From positions 1,364,001 through 1,428,000 of the forward strand of contig NZ_CP087968.1 of assembly GCF_024703895.1 (NCBI RefSeq): a stretch of 64,000 bases of DNA. Direction: 5' to 3'. A program made the translations under genes and the position numbers. The notes beneath the pieces were generated by a model that made no database searches, was not told the DNA's origin, and saw only the letters and a list, made by a program, of their open reading frames with translations. The DNA comes from Nocardioides sp. B-3. Its GTDB lineage: Bacteria > Actinomycetota > Actinomycetes > Propionibacteriales > Nocardioidaceae. Shown here piece by piece: positions 52,612 through 62,231 of this stretch. How positions within the stretch are numbered: the stretch's first letter is position 1; the number at the start of each line of letters is the position of its first letter.

Positions 52612-53550
52612 GCCGACACCTTCTTCTTGGTTGCGGCCATCGCTTCGGCCATGCGCAGGGCCGCGCTGGTCATGATGTCCGGGTTGCCGGCGTACGCCGG
52701 GAGGTAGTGGGCGGCGCCCTCGACCTCGAGGAACACCGACACCCGGTGGGTGACGGGCTGGTCGGTGAGCGTGTGCACGGGCTGGTCGACCGGCACCGGC
52801 ACGACCTGCACCAACTGCTTGAGGCGGTAGCCCGGGACGTATGCCGACACCTGCTCGACCATCCGCTCCACCGACGCGCGGATCTCGTCGTGCGTCGCCT
52901 CGTCGGGGAGCGTTCACCAGCGCCAGCACGGTGTCGCGCATGATCAGCGGCGGCTCGGCCGGGTTGAGGATGATGATCGCCTTGCCGCGACCGGCGCCAC
53001 CGACGGACTGGATGGCGTGGCTGGTGGTCTCGGTGAACTCGTCGATGTTGGCGCGGGTGCCGGGGCCGGCACTCTTCGAGGAGATCGACGCGACGATCTC
53101 GGCGTAGGGCACCGGCACGACCTGCGCGATCGCCGCGACGACCGGAATCGTGGCCCGGCCGCCGCAGGTGACCATGTTGACGTTGTCGGCGTCGACGTGG
53201 GCATCGAGGTTGACCGCGGGGATGACCATCGGGCCGATGGCGGCCGGTGTCAGGTCCACCATCTTCTTCCCGTACGCCGACAGCTTGGCCGCATTCGCGA
53301 CGTGCGCCTTCGCCGAGGTCGCGTCGAAGACGATCTCGATCTCGTCGAAGCCGTCCATCGCGATCAGCCCGTCAACGCCGTCGGAGGTGATGGGTACGCC
53401 GAAGCGGGCCGCGCGCGCGAGGCCGTCGGAGTCGGGGTCGATGCCGACCATGGCGCCCATCTCGAGCGTCTCGGACAGGCGGAGCACCTTGATCATCAGG
53501 TCGGTGCCGATGTTGCCGGAGCCGATCACGGCCACCTTGGTCATACTCAT
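52608..53550 (-). CDS. dmpF: acetaldehyde dehydrogenase (acetylating) (frameshifted)
   Basis: Oxidises acetaldehyde or propanal to the acyl-Co[32 protein letters not shown], the catalytic Cys in [14 protein letters not shown] and [14 protein letters not shown] frame break near 52910 restores [19 protein letters not shown]. About 312 residues. Starts ATG 53550 or ATG 53544; an ~85-bp repeat begins one base upstream of the latter. Partner of the aldolase. Confidence 0.94.
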
Positions 53551-53628
53551 GCGTGTACTCGCTTCGCTCCGTGCACGCATGAGGCACACGCGCTGTGTTG
53601 GATGATCTGCTCGCTTCGCTCGTTCATG
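53546..53628. repeat. ~85-bp start-codon-associated repeat, copy 1
   Basis: Contains a perfect inverted repeat CTCATGCGTG (53546-53555)/CACGCATGAG (53574-53583) around ACTCGCTTCGCTCC, then a second CTCGCTTCGCTCG block at 53609-53622. A near-identical copy lies at 62852-62937. It fills the space between the hydratase stop and the dehydrogenase start and overlaps the hydratase stop. Confidence 0.8.
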
Positions 53629-54419
53629 CTTCATTCCCATCGTGGAAGGAGACGGACACGGAGCCGAGTCCGGAGATCTGGGCCTCGAACGTGTCACCGG
53701 CGGTGACGGGCACCATCGGACCGAGGGCGCCGGAGAGGATGACCTGCCCGGCCCGGAGCGGCTCGCCGAAGTCGCGAGCGGTGCGCGCCAGCCGGGCCAG
53801 CGCGTTGAGCGGGTCGCCGAGGCAGGCGGCCCCGTTGCCGGTGGAGACGAGCTCGCCGTTGCAGGGTCATGCTCATCTCGACGTCGACGGGCTCGACCTC
53901 GTCGAGGGTCTTCGAGTCGGCGCCGAGGACGTAGCGGGCACTCGACCCGTTGTCGGCGACGGTGTCGGCGAAGGTGATGTCCCAGCCGGCGATGCGGCTG
54001 TCGACGATCTCCAACGCGGGGACGACCTGCGCGACCGCTGCCCGGACCCGGGCGTCGTCGAGGTCGCCGTCGGCGAGGTCGGCACCGAGCACGAAGGCGA
54101 CCTCGGCCTCGATCTTCGGCTGGAGCAGACCGTGGGTGGAGACGCTCGCGGCGTCGGGGTCGGTCATGTCGTCGAGCAGGACGCCGAAGTCCGGCTGGTC
54201 GACGCCGATCTGGGCCTGAACGGCCGGCGAGGTCAGGCCGACCTTGCGCCCGACGACGGTCGCCCCGGCGGCGACCCGCTTCGCGATGCCGGCGCGCTGG
54301 ACGGCGTACGCCGCCTCGACATCGGCGCCGATCAGGTCGCGGACGGGTGGACAGGGGGTCAGCGTCTGCTGGGCGAGGTCGAGCCGCTCGGTCGCGGGCT
54401 GCACGTTGGTCGTGGTCAC
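53624..54419 (-). CDS. dmpE: 2-hydroxypenta-2,4-dienoate hydratase (frameshifted)
   Basis: 2-keto-4-pentenoate hydratase family (DmpE/MhpD/HsaE). [25 protein letters not shown] (metal-binding Glu pair) and [26 protein letters not shown] are the family blocks. A frame break near 53865 restores [25 protein letters not shown] and the end EA at 53624. About 264 residues. GTG 54419. Provides the substrate for the downstream aldolase. Confidence 0.93.
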
Positions 54420-54486
54420 GTGCACACTGTGCCGCCGCAGGCCCGTGGAACCTCGCGTCAGGTTCCGGGTCACCGGAACACGAGTT

Positions 54487-55252
54487 TCAGCGGCGGGCAA
54501 GGGTCGCGGAGATGCCGCGCGCCGTGGCTCGCACCCGGTCGGCGTTGGCCTGCGGGTTGAAGCGGGTCACCGGCCCCGCGACGCTGACGGCCGCCACCGC
54601 TTCGCCGTCGAGGTCGAACACCGGGGCGCCGACGCAGACGAGCCCGAGGCGCGACTCCTCGAACTCGAAGGAGACGCCGGTCGTCCGCACTGGGCCAGCT
54701 GGCGGGCCAGGGATCCCGGGCGCGGTGACCGTGCGCGCCGTGTGCCGCTCCGGGCCCGCGGCCACCACCGACTCGAGCACGTCCCGGGGAGCGTGCGCCA
54801 GCAGGGCCTTGCCGACGGCGGTGCAGTAGAGCCCGAGCCGCCCGCCGGTCCGCGAGGGCGCGGTGACCCGGCGGCGGCCGCCGAGCTTGGCGATGTAGAC
54901 GACGTCGGTCCCGTCGCGTACGCCGAGGTGGACCGTCTCGTTGATCTCTGCGCGCAGCTCCTCGAGGAACGGGGTGGCCACCTCGAGCAGGTCGCGCTCG
55001 ACCGAGGCGCGCATGCCGAGCTCGAACATCAGCCGACCGAGCCGGTAGAGGTCGTCGCGCCGGTCCAGGAGGCCGGCCGCGACGAGGTCGCCGCAGACGC
55101 GGTGCAGCGTGCCCTTGGCCGAGCCGGTCCGGCGGCCGAGCTCGGCCAGCGTCACGCCCCGGTCGTCGGCGGTGAAGGCACGAAGCACCAGCACCGCCTT
55201 GCCCAGGACCGTGGACGTGCCGGGCCCCCGGGTGGGCGGGCACGGTCGTCAT
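54487..55252 (-). CDS. IclR-family transcriptional regulator (frameshifted)
   Basis: N-terminal winged helix (GVTLAELGRRTGSAKGTLHRVCGDLVAAGLL) and C-terminal effector domain (NETVHLGVRDGTDVVYIAKLGG, YCTAVGKALLAHAP). Breaks near 55225 and two compensating ones near 54690-54715. About 253 residues. The ATG overlaps the MarR stop (ATGA). Its position next to the hydratase-dehydrogenase-aldolase genes suggests it regulates them. Confidence 0.9.
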
Positions 55253-55731
55253 GCCTGCGGATCCGCCGCGACCCGACCTTCGGGATCGAGCTTGCCCGGG
55301 ACTGCGGCCGTGATCTCCGCGAGCTGGTCGAGCTGCTCCTCGGTGAGCGCGTCGATCACGTGCTCGCGCACGGTCGCGACGTGACCCGGCGCGGTGGCGC
55401 GCACCTTGTCCCAACCGGCGTCTGTGAGTCGGGCGTTGGTGGCGCGAGCGTCGTCCGGACACGGGAACCGCTCGATCAGCCCGCGCTCCTCGAGCCGCCG
55501 CACGACGTGCGAGAGGCGGGGCAGTGTGGCGTTGGTCTGCGCGGCCGGGTGCGTCATCCGCCGCGTGCGCTCGGGCGCCTCCGAGAGCATTGCCAGCACG
55601 AAGTAGTCGAAGTGCGTCAGCTCCGCGTCGCGCCGCAGCTGCGAGTCGAGCACGCCCGGCAGCAGCTCCATCACGGCGGCGAACCGCACCCGGGCGGTCC
55701 GTTCCCGGTCGTCGAGCCAGCGCACGTCCAT
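55249..55731 (-). CDS. MarR-family transcriptional regulator
   Basis: Winged helix of the MarR type: THFDYFVLAMLSEAPERTRRM, LPRLSHVVRRLEERGLIERFPCPDDARATNARLTDAGWDKV. About 160 residues from ATG 55731 (MDVRWLDDRER). An inverted repeat at 55779-55796, between this gene and the divergent MFS gene, is a fitting operator, implying control of itself and the transporter. Intact frame. Confidence 0.9.
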   Translation of the reverse strand: MDVRWLDDRERTARVRFAAVMELLPGVLDSQLRRDAELTHFDYFVLAMLSEAPERTRRMTHPAAQTNATLPRLSHVVRRLEERGLIERFPCPDDARATNARLTDAGWDKVRATAPGHVATVREHVIDALTEEQLDQLAEITAAVPGKLDPEGRVAADPQA

Positions 55732-55778
55732 GAGTCGCTCCAGAGTTGTTCGGGTCCAGAAATTGCTGTCCACGTCAA

Positions 55779-55796
55779 TGATTGCAGCAACAATCA
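55779..55796. promoter_or_regulatory. candidate MarR operator
   Basis: TGATTG-CAGCAA-CAATCA, a perfect 6-bp inverted repeat with 6-bp spacer in an AT-richer patch between the divergent MarR and MFS genes. MarR proteins bind such 16-20-bp palindromes. Confidence 0.55.
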
Positions 55797-55843
55797 ATCG
55801 CGCGCCGACACCACGCAGCCGGGTTGAGCCCTACAGTCGCTCC

Positions 55844-57524
55844 ATGGTGGGGGCTGCAAGGCGAAACCGACTGGGCGACGCCGCCGCAGCCTTCACGAGC
55901 AACGCCCGCAACCCTGACCTGCGCCGCGCCCAGCTCAGCTTCCTCGGCGCGTGGACCGCCGAGTGGGCCTTCACCGTCGGCCTCGGCATCGTCGCCTACC
56001 GCGACGGCGGCGCGGCCGCGCTCGGGCTGATCGGGCTGCTGAGGATGGTGCCGTCGGCCATCGCCGCCCCCTTGCTCTCACCCCTCGCCGACCGCGGTCG
56101 CCGCGAACGGGTGCTGATCGCGGTCTCGACCGTGCGCGGTGTCGCGACCGCCGCCGCGGCCGCGGTCGCCGCCTTCGCCGGTCCACCTGCGGTCGTCTAC
56201 GCGCTGGCCGTGCTCTCGACCATCGCCGCCACCCTGTTCCGCCCGGCGCACTCCGCGCTGCTCCCCTCCCTGTGCCACACCGGGCACGAGCTCGCCAGCG
56301 CCAACGTCGTCCGCGGGTTCCTCGGCTCCGCCGCCACGCTCGTCGGGCCACTGCTCGCCGCCGTGCTGTTGTCGGTCACCGACGTCTGGGTCGTCTTCGC
56401 GGTGGCCGCCGCCTCGTCCCTGTGGGCCGCCGCCCTGCTGCTGCGGTTGTCGTACGACGCACCGCCCCGTCCGTCGTCAGCGGCCCGGCCCCGGCTGGTC
56501 CGGGAAGCCCTCGAGGGCATCACGGCGGTGGCAAAGGACCGGGACCCGGCCCTGATCCTCGGGCTCGCGGCGGCCCAGTCCTTCACCCGGGGCGCCCTGA
56601 CCGTGCTGTCGGTGGTGGTCGCGATCGAGCTGCTCGGGACCGGCGAATCGGGCGTCGGCACGCTGATGACGGCCGTCGGGGTGGGCGCGGTGCTCGGCTC
56701 GCTCGCGGCCTCGTTGCTCGTCGGCACCGGGCGCCCGGGCGCGTGGTTCGCCGTCGGGGTCGCACTGTGGGGACTGCCGATCGCTCTCATCGGGGTCGTG
56801 CCGGGGCAGGCAGCGGCGCTCGGGCTGCTGGCGTTCGTCGGCGTCGGCAACGCGCTGATCGACGTCGCCGGCTTCACCCTGCTCGGACGGCTGGCACCCG
56901 ACGAGGTGCTGGCCCGGATCTTCGGCGTGCTCGAGAGCCCGGTCGCGGTGTCCATCGGGATCGGCGCGATCGCCGCGTCCTCGGTGGTCGAGGCGGCCGG
57001 GCCCCGGGCGGCCCTCATCGGCATCGGGCTCGTTTGCCCGGTGCTGGCGATCGCGTCCCGGGTGGAGGCTGCGGAAGCTCGACGGCTCGGTGGGCGAGCA
57101 CGACGTCGAGGTCGACCTGCTCCGCCGGGTGGCGATGCTGCGGACGCTGCCGCTGCCCTCGATCGAGCAGCTGGCTCGCGGCCTCGAGCCGGTGGACCTG
57201 CCGGCCGGGCACGTGGTGTTCGCGCAGGGCGACGTGGGCGAGTGCTACTACGTGATCGAGTCCGGCGAGGTCGACGTCATCGGCGACGGCCGGGTCGTCG
57301 CGACCCTCGGGGAGGGCGAGGGCTTCGGGGAGATCGCCCTGCTTCGCCGTACACGCAGGACCGCCGGCGTCGTGGCACGCAGCGACGTCCGGCTCCGTGC
57401 CCTGCTCTCGGACCGCTTCCTACCGGTCGTCCTCGGCTTCACGCCGAGCGCCCGCGAAGCGGCCGCCGAGGTGGACGCCTCGCTGGACCGATTCGCACCT
57501 GAGGACCCCGACCTCAGAGGTTGA
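55844..57524 (+). CDS. MFS transporter fused to a cyclic-nucleotide-binding domain (frameshifted)
   Basis: The first 410 residues form a 12-span major facilitator (LGAWTAEWAFTVGLGIVAY, LLSPLADRGRRERVLIAVSTVRG, LFRPAHSALLPSL). Near 57065 the frame shifts and a C-terminal cNMP-binding domain follows: LPAGHVVFAQGDVGECYYVIESGEVDVI and LGEGEGFGEIALLRRTRRTAGVVA (the phosphate-binding cassette). About 560 residues. Such MFS-cNMP fusions are found in actinobacteria; substrate unknown. Overlaps the 3' end of the convergent lipoprotein gene by 11 bp. Confidence 0.87.
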
Positions 57525-58284
57525 TCGTGATGTCGGCCTCCTCGCGGAGGTCGTCGACCGGGGCCTGCGCGACCTTGCCCTGCTGCTCGGACTTCGCCTG
57601 CTCGACGAGCTGCGGCTTGACCTTGGCATAGGGCGGAAGCTTCTGGCCCTGCTCGCCCATCTGGGCCTGCTGCTGCTTGGCCCGGTCGTAGATCTTGCGC
57701 AACTCCTGCTCGGTGGGCTCCGCATCGCCGGCCTCGTCGGCGATCAACAGGTCGATCACCATCTGCTGCTCGAGCTGGAGGCGGGCCTCTTCCTCGGTCG
57801 CGCCCTGCTTCTCCGGGGCGGCGATGAGCTCGTCGACCGAGCCGAGCTGGTTCTCCTCCGCGAGGGTGGCGAGCTCGTTGTCGACGTCCTCCTCGGTGAC
57901 CGAGAGACCGCGCTCCTCCGCCTCCTGCGAGAGCAGCTCGGTGCTGACGAGGTTGTCGGCCGTCTGCTCCTTCAGGGCGTCCTCGTCGGGTGCCTGCCCG
58001 GTCGTCTGGGCCTGCGTGGCGGCCTGCTGGAACTGCGCCTCGTAGACCGGGACGAACTCGTCCTTGGTCACCTCTTCGCCGTTCACCTCCGCCACCACGT
58101 CGGGGATCCCCGCGAGGTCGGGGCCGCCTTCGGAGCTGGCCTTCTCGCTGGACTCGGACGTCGACTCCTCGGAGGCTCCGGCACTGCCGGAATCCTCGCC
58201 GCCGGCACCACAGGCACCCAGCGCGATCAGGGAGGCGGCCGGGGAGAGGCCGAGGACAGTTCGGTTTCGCTTGTTGTGAGTCAT
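57514..58284 (-). CDS. SurA N-domain-like lipoprotein
   Basis: Lipoprotein signal with lipobox LIALGAC, a Ser/Glu-rich tether, then a SurA_N-type helical domain (VVAEVNGEEVTKDEFVPVYEAQFQQA, DNLVSTELLSQEAEERGLSVTEEDVDNEL). The peptidyl-prolyl isomerase (rotamase) domain of SurA/PrsA is absent. 256 residues, intact frame. Probably a cell-surface chaperone; ATG 58284 or 58290. Confidence 0.85.
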   Translation of the reverse strand: MTHNKRNRTVLGLSPAASLIALGACGAGGEDSGSAGASEESTSESSEKASSEGGPDLAGIPDVVAEVNGEEVTKDEFVPVYEAQFQQAATQAQTTGQAPDEDALKEQTADNLVSTELLSQEAEERGLSVTEEDVDNELATLAEENQLGSVDELIAAPEKQGATEEEARLQLEQQMVIDLLIADEAGDAEPTEQELRKIYDRAKQQQAQMGEQGQKLPPYAKVKPQLVEQAKSEQQGKVAQAPVDDLREEADITINL

Positions 58285-58367
58285 CCGCACCGACCGTACG
58301 GGCCGACCCTGAGCGACTCCTGAACGTAGGCTGTCATCCGTGCCCGAGAACGGATGACGATCCAGAC

Positions 58368-58517
58368 GTGCACGAGGCTGCGCGCCAGCAGGGCATCCGC
58401 TGCCTGAGCGACATCGAGCTGTGCGTGCTCGAGACCGACGGTTCCTTCTCGTTCTTCACCCGCAACGACGGCGACGACAAGGACGGCGCCCCCGACCGCA
58501 CGGACAAGCTGACCTAA
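58368..58517 (+). pseudogene. remnant of a DUF421 (YetF-like) membrane protein
   Basis: About 49 residues (HEAARQQGIRCLSDIELCVL and a following FSFFTRNDGDDKD) match the look of the C-terminal cytoplasmic end of DUF421 proteins, but the membrane part is missing: upstream lies the promoter region of the lipoprotein gene. It may be a decayed gene or a small stand-alone protein from GTG 58368. Confidence 0.45.
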
Positions 58518-58579
58518 CCCCCACGGGGGTGGCATCGGGCTCCGGCCGATGGTTTCGTCGGCGCAACCCGCTGCCGGGG

Positions 58580-58675
58580 ATGTGGTCCTTCCAGATGGTC
58601 GACACCTACGACGACGGCTACTACGCCGACCACAAGGCGCTGCACCAGCGCGCTCTCGACGAGCTCGGGCACACA
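58580..58675 (+). CDS. possible short coding region
   Basis: From ATG 58580 the frame MWSFQMVDTYDDGYYADHKA has nearly all codons ending in G or C, as real genes here do, but it runs without a stop into the terminator and tRNA. It may be a small gene with a damaged stop or another remnant. The 58518-58580 stretch holds nothing clear. Confidence 0.3.
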
Positions 58676-58706
58676 GAAGGCCCCCGACCACCGGTCGAGG
58701 GCCTTC
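58676..58706 (-). terminator. terminator after tRNA-Thr
   Basis: Arms GAAGGCCC (58676-58683) and GGGCCTTC (58699-58706) with further pairing of CGACC/GGTCG inside, immediately 3' of the tRNA on the minus strand. Confidence 0.75.
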
Positions 58707-58710
58707 CCGG

Positions 58711-58787
58711 TGGAGCCGCCTGTCAGAATCGAACTGACGACCTAGTCATTACAGAGTGACTCGCTCTACCGACTGAGCTAAGGCGGC
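58711..58787 (-). tRNA. tRNA-Thr (anticodon TGT) with apparent 8-nt anticodon loop
   Basis: Acceptor GCCGCCT/AGGCGGC, D arm GCTCAGTCGGTAGAGC, T arm GTCAGTTCGATTCTGAC and an encoded CCA. The anticodon stem AGTCA/TGACT encloses CTCTGTAA, eight bases rather than seven; the usual Thr loop would be CTTGTAA. Total length is 77 with CCA, one more than expected. Either a base was inserted in the sequence or the tRNA is unusual. Confidence 0.95.
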
Positions 58788-58864
58788 GTGCTGCCCGGCA
58801 CAGTCGAGACCTGCCGGGCAACTGGAGAAGGATAACGCCAGAGCCGTCAGCGGGGAAAATCAGG

Positions 58865-59439
58865 TCAGCAGCCGTCGCGGTAGAGACCGGGACGGCGTCC
58901 CTTCGTGATCTCGATGAAGGTGACCGCCGCGTCGCTCGTGGGCTGGCCGTCGCGGGCGCTGGCGTCCGTCAGGAAGCCGAGCCAGCGGCGTTTGGCCCGG
59001 ACGAAGTAGCCCCACTGCGAGAGGTCGTTCTGGCGCGGCCCGATGAGCCGATCGCCGTACGCCGCTGCCCGGGTCGGCGACACTGGCGCCGATCCCGATG
59101 CCCTGCTTGGTGCTGATGCCGTCGCCGAAGACGCCGATCGTGCCGACCGTGCCTTCGGTGTCGGCCTCGAAGCCCTGATAGACGTCGATCGACCTGCGCC
59201 ACGGCTTGGTCGGCCAGATCGCCCGCGTGCCGCAGGAGGCGGTCTTCAGGTCGAGCACGAAGTAGCCGGACTCGGCGGCCGACTCCGTGGCTGTCACCGA
59301 TGCGGACGGTGTCGAAGCGCCCGGGTGCGATGCGCACGTCGCCCCGCGCGGCAACGGTCTCGGCCGATGTCGGCGCCGGTGCGACCGGGGCCGCGGCGGC
59401 CACAGCACCGACGAGTGGCATGACGAACTTCTTGAGCAT
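58865..59439 (-). CDS. secreted hypothetical protein (frameshifted)
   Basis: Signal peptide (KKFVMPLVGAVAAAAPVAPAP), then about 165 residues of beta-rich sequence with two Cys (TASCGTRAIWPTKPW) and a C-terminal WGYFVRAKRRWLGFL. Frame breaks near 59290 and 59075. ATG 59439 with a GGAGGGGG Shine-Dalgarno. No family recognised. The 49-bp gap to the next gene shows nothing else. Confidence 0.6.
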
Positions 59440-59488
59440 TGGAATCCCCCTCCATTGCGAATGAGCCCTCAGCCAAGCACAGAGGTGG

Positions 59489-61057
59489 TCAGCAGTCGGT
59501 GGGGTTGCCCGGCACGTCGCCGTCGAGGAGGTAGGACTCGATGGCGGTGTCGATGCACTCGTTGCCCGAGTTGTAGGCCGTGTGGCCATCGCCGTCACGA
59601 CGCAGGAGTACGGCGGAGTCGAGCTGCGCGGCCAGCGCCTCGGCCCACTTCATCGGGGTCGCGGGGTCGCGGGTCGTGCCGACGACGAGGATCGGAGCGG
59701 CGCCCTCGCCACGGATCTCGATCGGCTCCTCGGTGGTCTCGCCCTGCGACCCACGGCAGGTCGTCAGCGACCGGGCGAAGATCGAGCCGAAGGTCGGTGA
59801 GGCCTCCTCGAAGGCGGGGACCTGCGAGGCCACCTTGCCGAAGCCGATGGACGAGGGGTCGTCGAGGCAGTTGATCGCGAAGATCGCCTCCGAGCTGTTG
59901 TCGGTGTAGCCCTCGGGGCCGCGCGAGGCGTAGAGGTCGGCGAGCTGCATCAACGCGGTGCCGCTGCCGTCGAGTGCGCCGCGGAGCGCGGTGCTGAGCA
60001 GGAACCAGTAGTCGCGGTTGTAGAGCGGCGTGACGATGCCGTAGAAGGCGTTGCCGATCTGCAGCTCGCGCTCACCGGCGGGCAGCGGGGCCTCCTCGAT
60101 GTCGGCGAGCAGGCCGGAGATCGTGGCCGGGCCCCCGTCCACGGTGTCGCCGAGGAAGCAGGTGTCCGTGGTGTCGATGCAGTTCTGGATGTAGGCACGC
60201 AGGGCGGTCTCGAAGCCGGCCGCCTGCTCGAGACCGAGCTGGCGGTTGTCGAGCGACACGTCGACGGCACCGTCGAGGACGAGTCGCCCGACCCGGTCGG
60301 GGAACAGCTCGGCGTACGTTGCTCCCAGCTTGGTGCCGTAGGACGCGCCGAGGTAGGTCAGCGTCTCCTCGCGCAGCGCCGAGCGGAGGACGTCCAAGTC
60401 GCGGGCGGCCTCGATCGTGGAGACGTGGTTGACCTCATCGCCGCTGAGCTCGGCGCAGCCTCGGCCGAACTCGCGGGTGAGGGTGGCATAGGCCTTCGCC
60501 TCCTCGGCGGTGTCCGGGTTGGGGTCGGAGGAGAGGTAGACGTCGAGCTGGTCGTCGCTCACGCAGTCGATCGGGGCAGAGTCACCCGTGCCACGCGGGT
60601 CGAAGCCGATGATGTCGAAGGCCCGCAGCAGGGGCTCGCGGAACACCCGGCTGGCCGCGGCGGCGTAGTCGGTGCCGGGGGCACCCGGCCCGCCGGGGTT
60701 GACCACGAGGGCGCCCCCGGCTCTTGTCGCGCGCCGCCACCTTGAGCAGCGCCAGCTCGATCGTCACGCCGTCGGGCTCGGAGTAGCTGAGCGGCACCTC
60801 GAGGGTGGCGCACTCCGAAGTCACCCTCGCAGGACTCCCAGTCGAGCTGCTGGCCGTAGAACGGCTCGAGCTCGGGGGACGGCGCCGTGACCTCGACCGA
60901 CTCGGACTCGGTGGGAGACGAGGTCGGGGACGGCGTCGACGTGGGCGGGCCCGAGGACGGCGGGTCGTCCCGGAAGCTGGCATAGGCCGCGGCCGGGGCA
61001 GCGATCGTGCCCGCCACCAACGCGATGACCACCACCCACACCAGGGATCTTCTTCAC
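59489..61057 (-). CDS. secreted alpha/beta-hydrolase, tripeptidyl-aminopeptidase-like (frameshifted)
   Basis: Signal or anchor (WVVVIALVAGTIAAPAAAYA), Pro/Thr/Ser linker, then VVNPGGPGAPGTDYA, DIIGFDPRGTGDSAPI, nucleophile YLGASYGTKLGATYAELFP, and C-terminal VVGTTRDPATPMKWAEAL (Asp) and RDGDGHTAY (His). This is the Slp/TAP exported peptidase layout of actinobacteria. Breaks near 61035 (extra C in ATCCC), 60815 and 60725. About 515 residues. The GTG overlaps the holB stop. Confidence 0.9.
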
Positions 61058-62231
61058 CGACCGGCTCCTCCCCGGCAGCCGCAGGGCCACCATCATCGAC
61101 TCGAGCGCCGGGAGTGGCGGCACGTTGAACTCCAGCATCTGCTCCCGCGCGGTGAAGATCGCATCGATCATCCGCAACAGCTCCTCCGGCGTCGTCTGCC
61201 GGGTCAGCTGGTCGATCTCGGCGCGCATCTCCTCGTTGACCAGGGCGCCCGGCGCCCCGACGGACAGCGCGATCGCATCGCGGTAGACCGAGGTGAGGTC
61301 CATCAGGCACCGGTCGGCGACATCGAGGATCCGCCGCTTGGCCCGCGTCTTCTGGTCCTTCTCCAGCGCACTCAGCGCCGGGGAGTACTCCCGCGGACGC
61401 CTGCCGCGCTCGAACACGCCGTACGCCGAATCGAGGTCCTGCTTCTCGCGCAGGTCGAGCTCCTTGGTGATCGCCTCGGCCTCGTCCTTCGCGATCTCGC
61501 TGACGTTGGTGGCGGCCTGCATGCAGGCGCCGACCGTGGTCAGCCGGGCCGGGATCTGCACGACCCGGCGTCGTCGGAGGCGGGTCTCCCTCGTCACGGG
61601 CCAGCGCCCGCGCGCGACCGATGTGGCCCCCGGCTGGCACGGGCCCGCGCTGGCGGCGAGCTCGGGACCGACACCGAGGGTGCGGACCGGGGAACGCCGC
61701 GACGTCGGCGGCGGGCGGCGTGGTCAGGGTGACGAGACGACAGCGAGAGCGGATCGTCGGCAGCACGTCTTCCACGGTCGGCGCGCAGAGCAGCCACACG
61801 GTGCGGGCGGTCGGCTCCTCGATCGCCTTGAGCAGGGCGTTGCACGCCTGCTCGGTCAGCCGGTCGGAGTCCTCGACGATCATGATCGACCAGCGATCGC
61901 CGGCGGGTGCGAGACCGGCGCTCCGCACCGGGTCGCGGACCTCGGCAACGCCGATCGTGAGCTTCTCGGTGCGCACGACCCGGACGTCGGCGTGCGAGCC
62001 TGCCATCACCGTGTGGCACGACTTGCAGTGCCCGCAGCCGGTGCCGGTCTCGCACTGCAGCGCGGCAGCGAACGCGATCGCGGCGTTGGAGCGACCGGAC
62101 CCGGGCGGGCCGGTGAACAGCCGGGCGTGCGTCATCCCGTCACCGCCGGCGGCACGCTGGAGGCTCTCGATCACCGGGCGCTGGCCGACGAGGTCGTCCC
62201 ACACCGGCCGCGCCTGCTGGGTGTCAGCCAT
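61054..62231 (-). CDS. holB: DNA polymerase III delta-prime subunit HolB (frameshifted)
   Basis: Clamp-loader subunit. VGQRPVIESLQRA, the P-loop-like FTGPPGSGRSNAAIAFA, Zn module CGHCKSCHTV, SIMIVEDSDRLTEQACNALLKAIEEP and SRC motif TIRSRCRLV. Breaks near 61690, 61605 and 61085. About 390 residues; the C-terminal collar region contains RILDVADRCLMDLTSVYRDA. Start overlaps the tmk stop by eight bases; the tmk-holB pairing is conserved. Confidence 0.94.

Noticed and set aside
58711..58787. Link between the 8-nt-loop tRNA and the many frameshifts, as a recoding system
   Set aside because: The shifts are both +1 and minus, occur mainly at G/C runs and not at ACA codons, and vary in context; they do not fit decoding by a Thr frameshift-suppressor tRNA.
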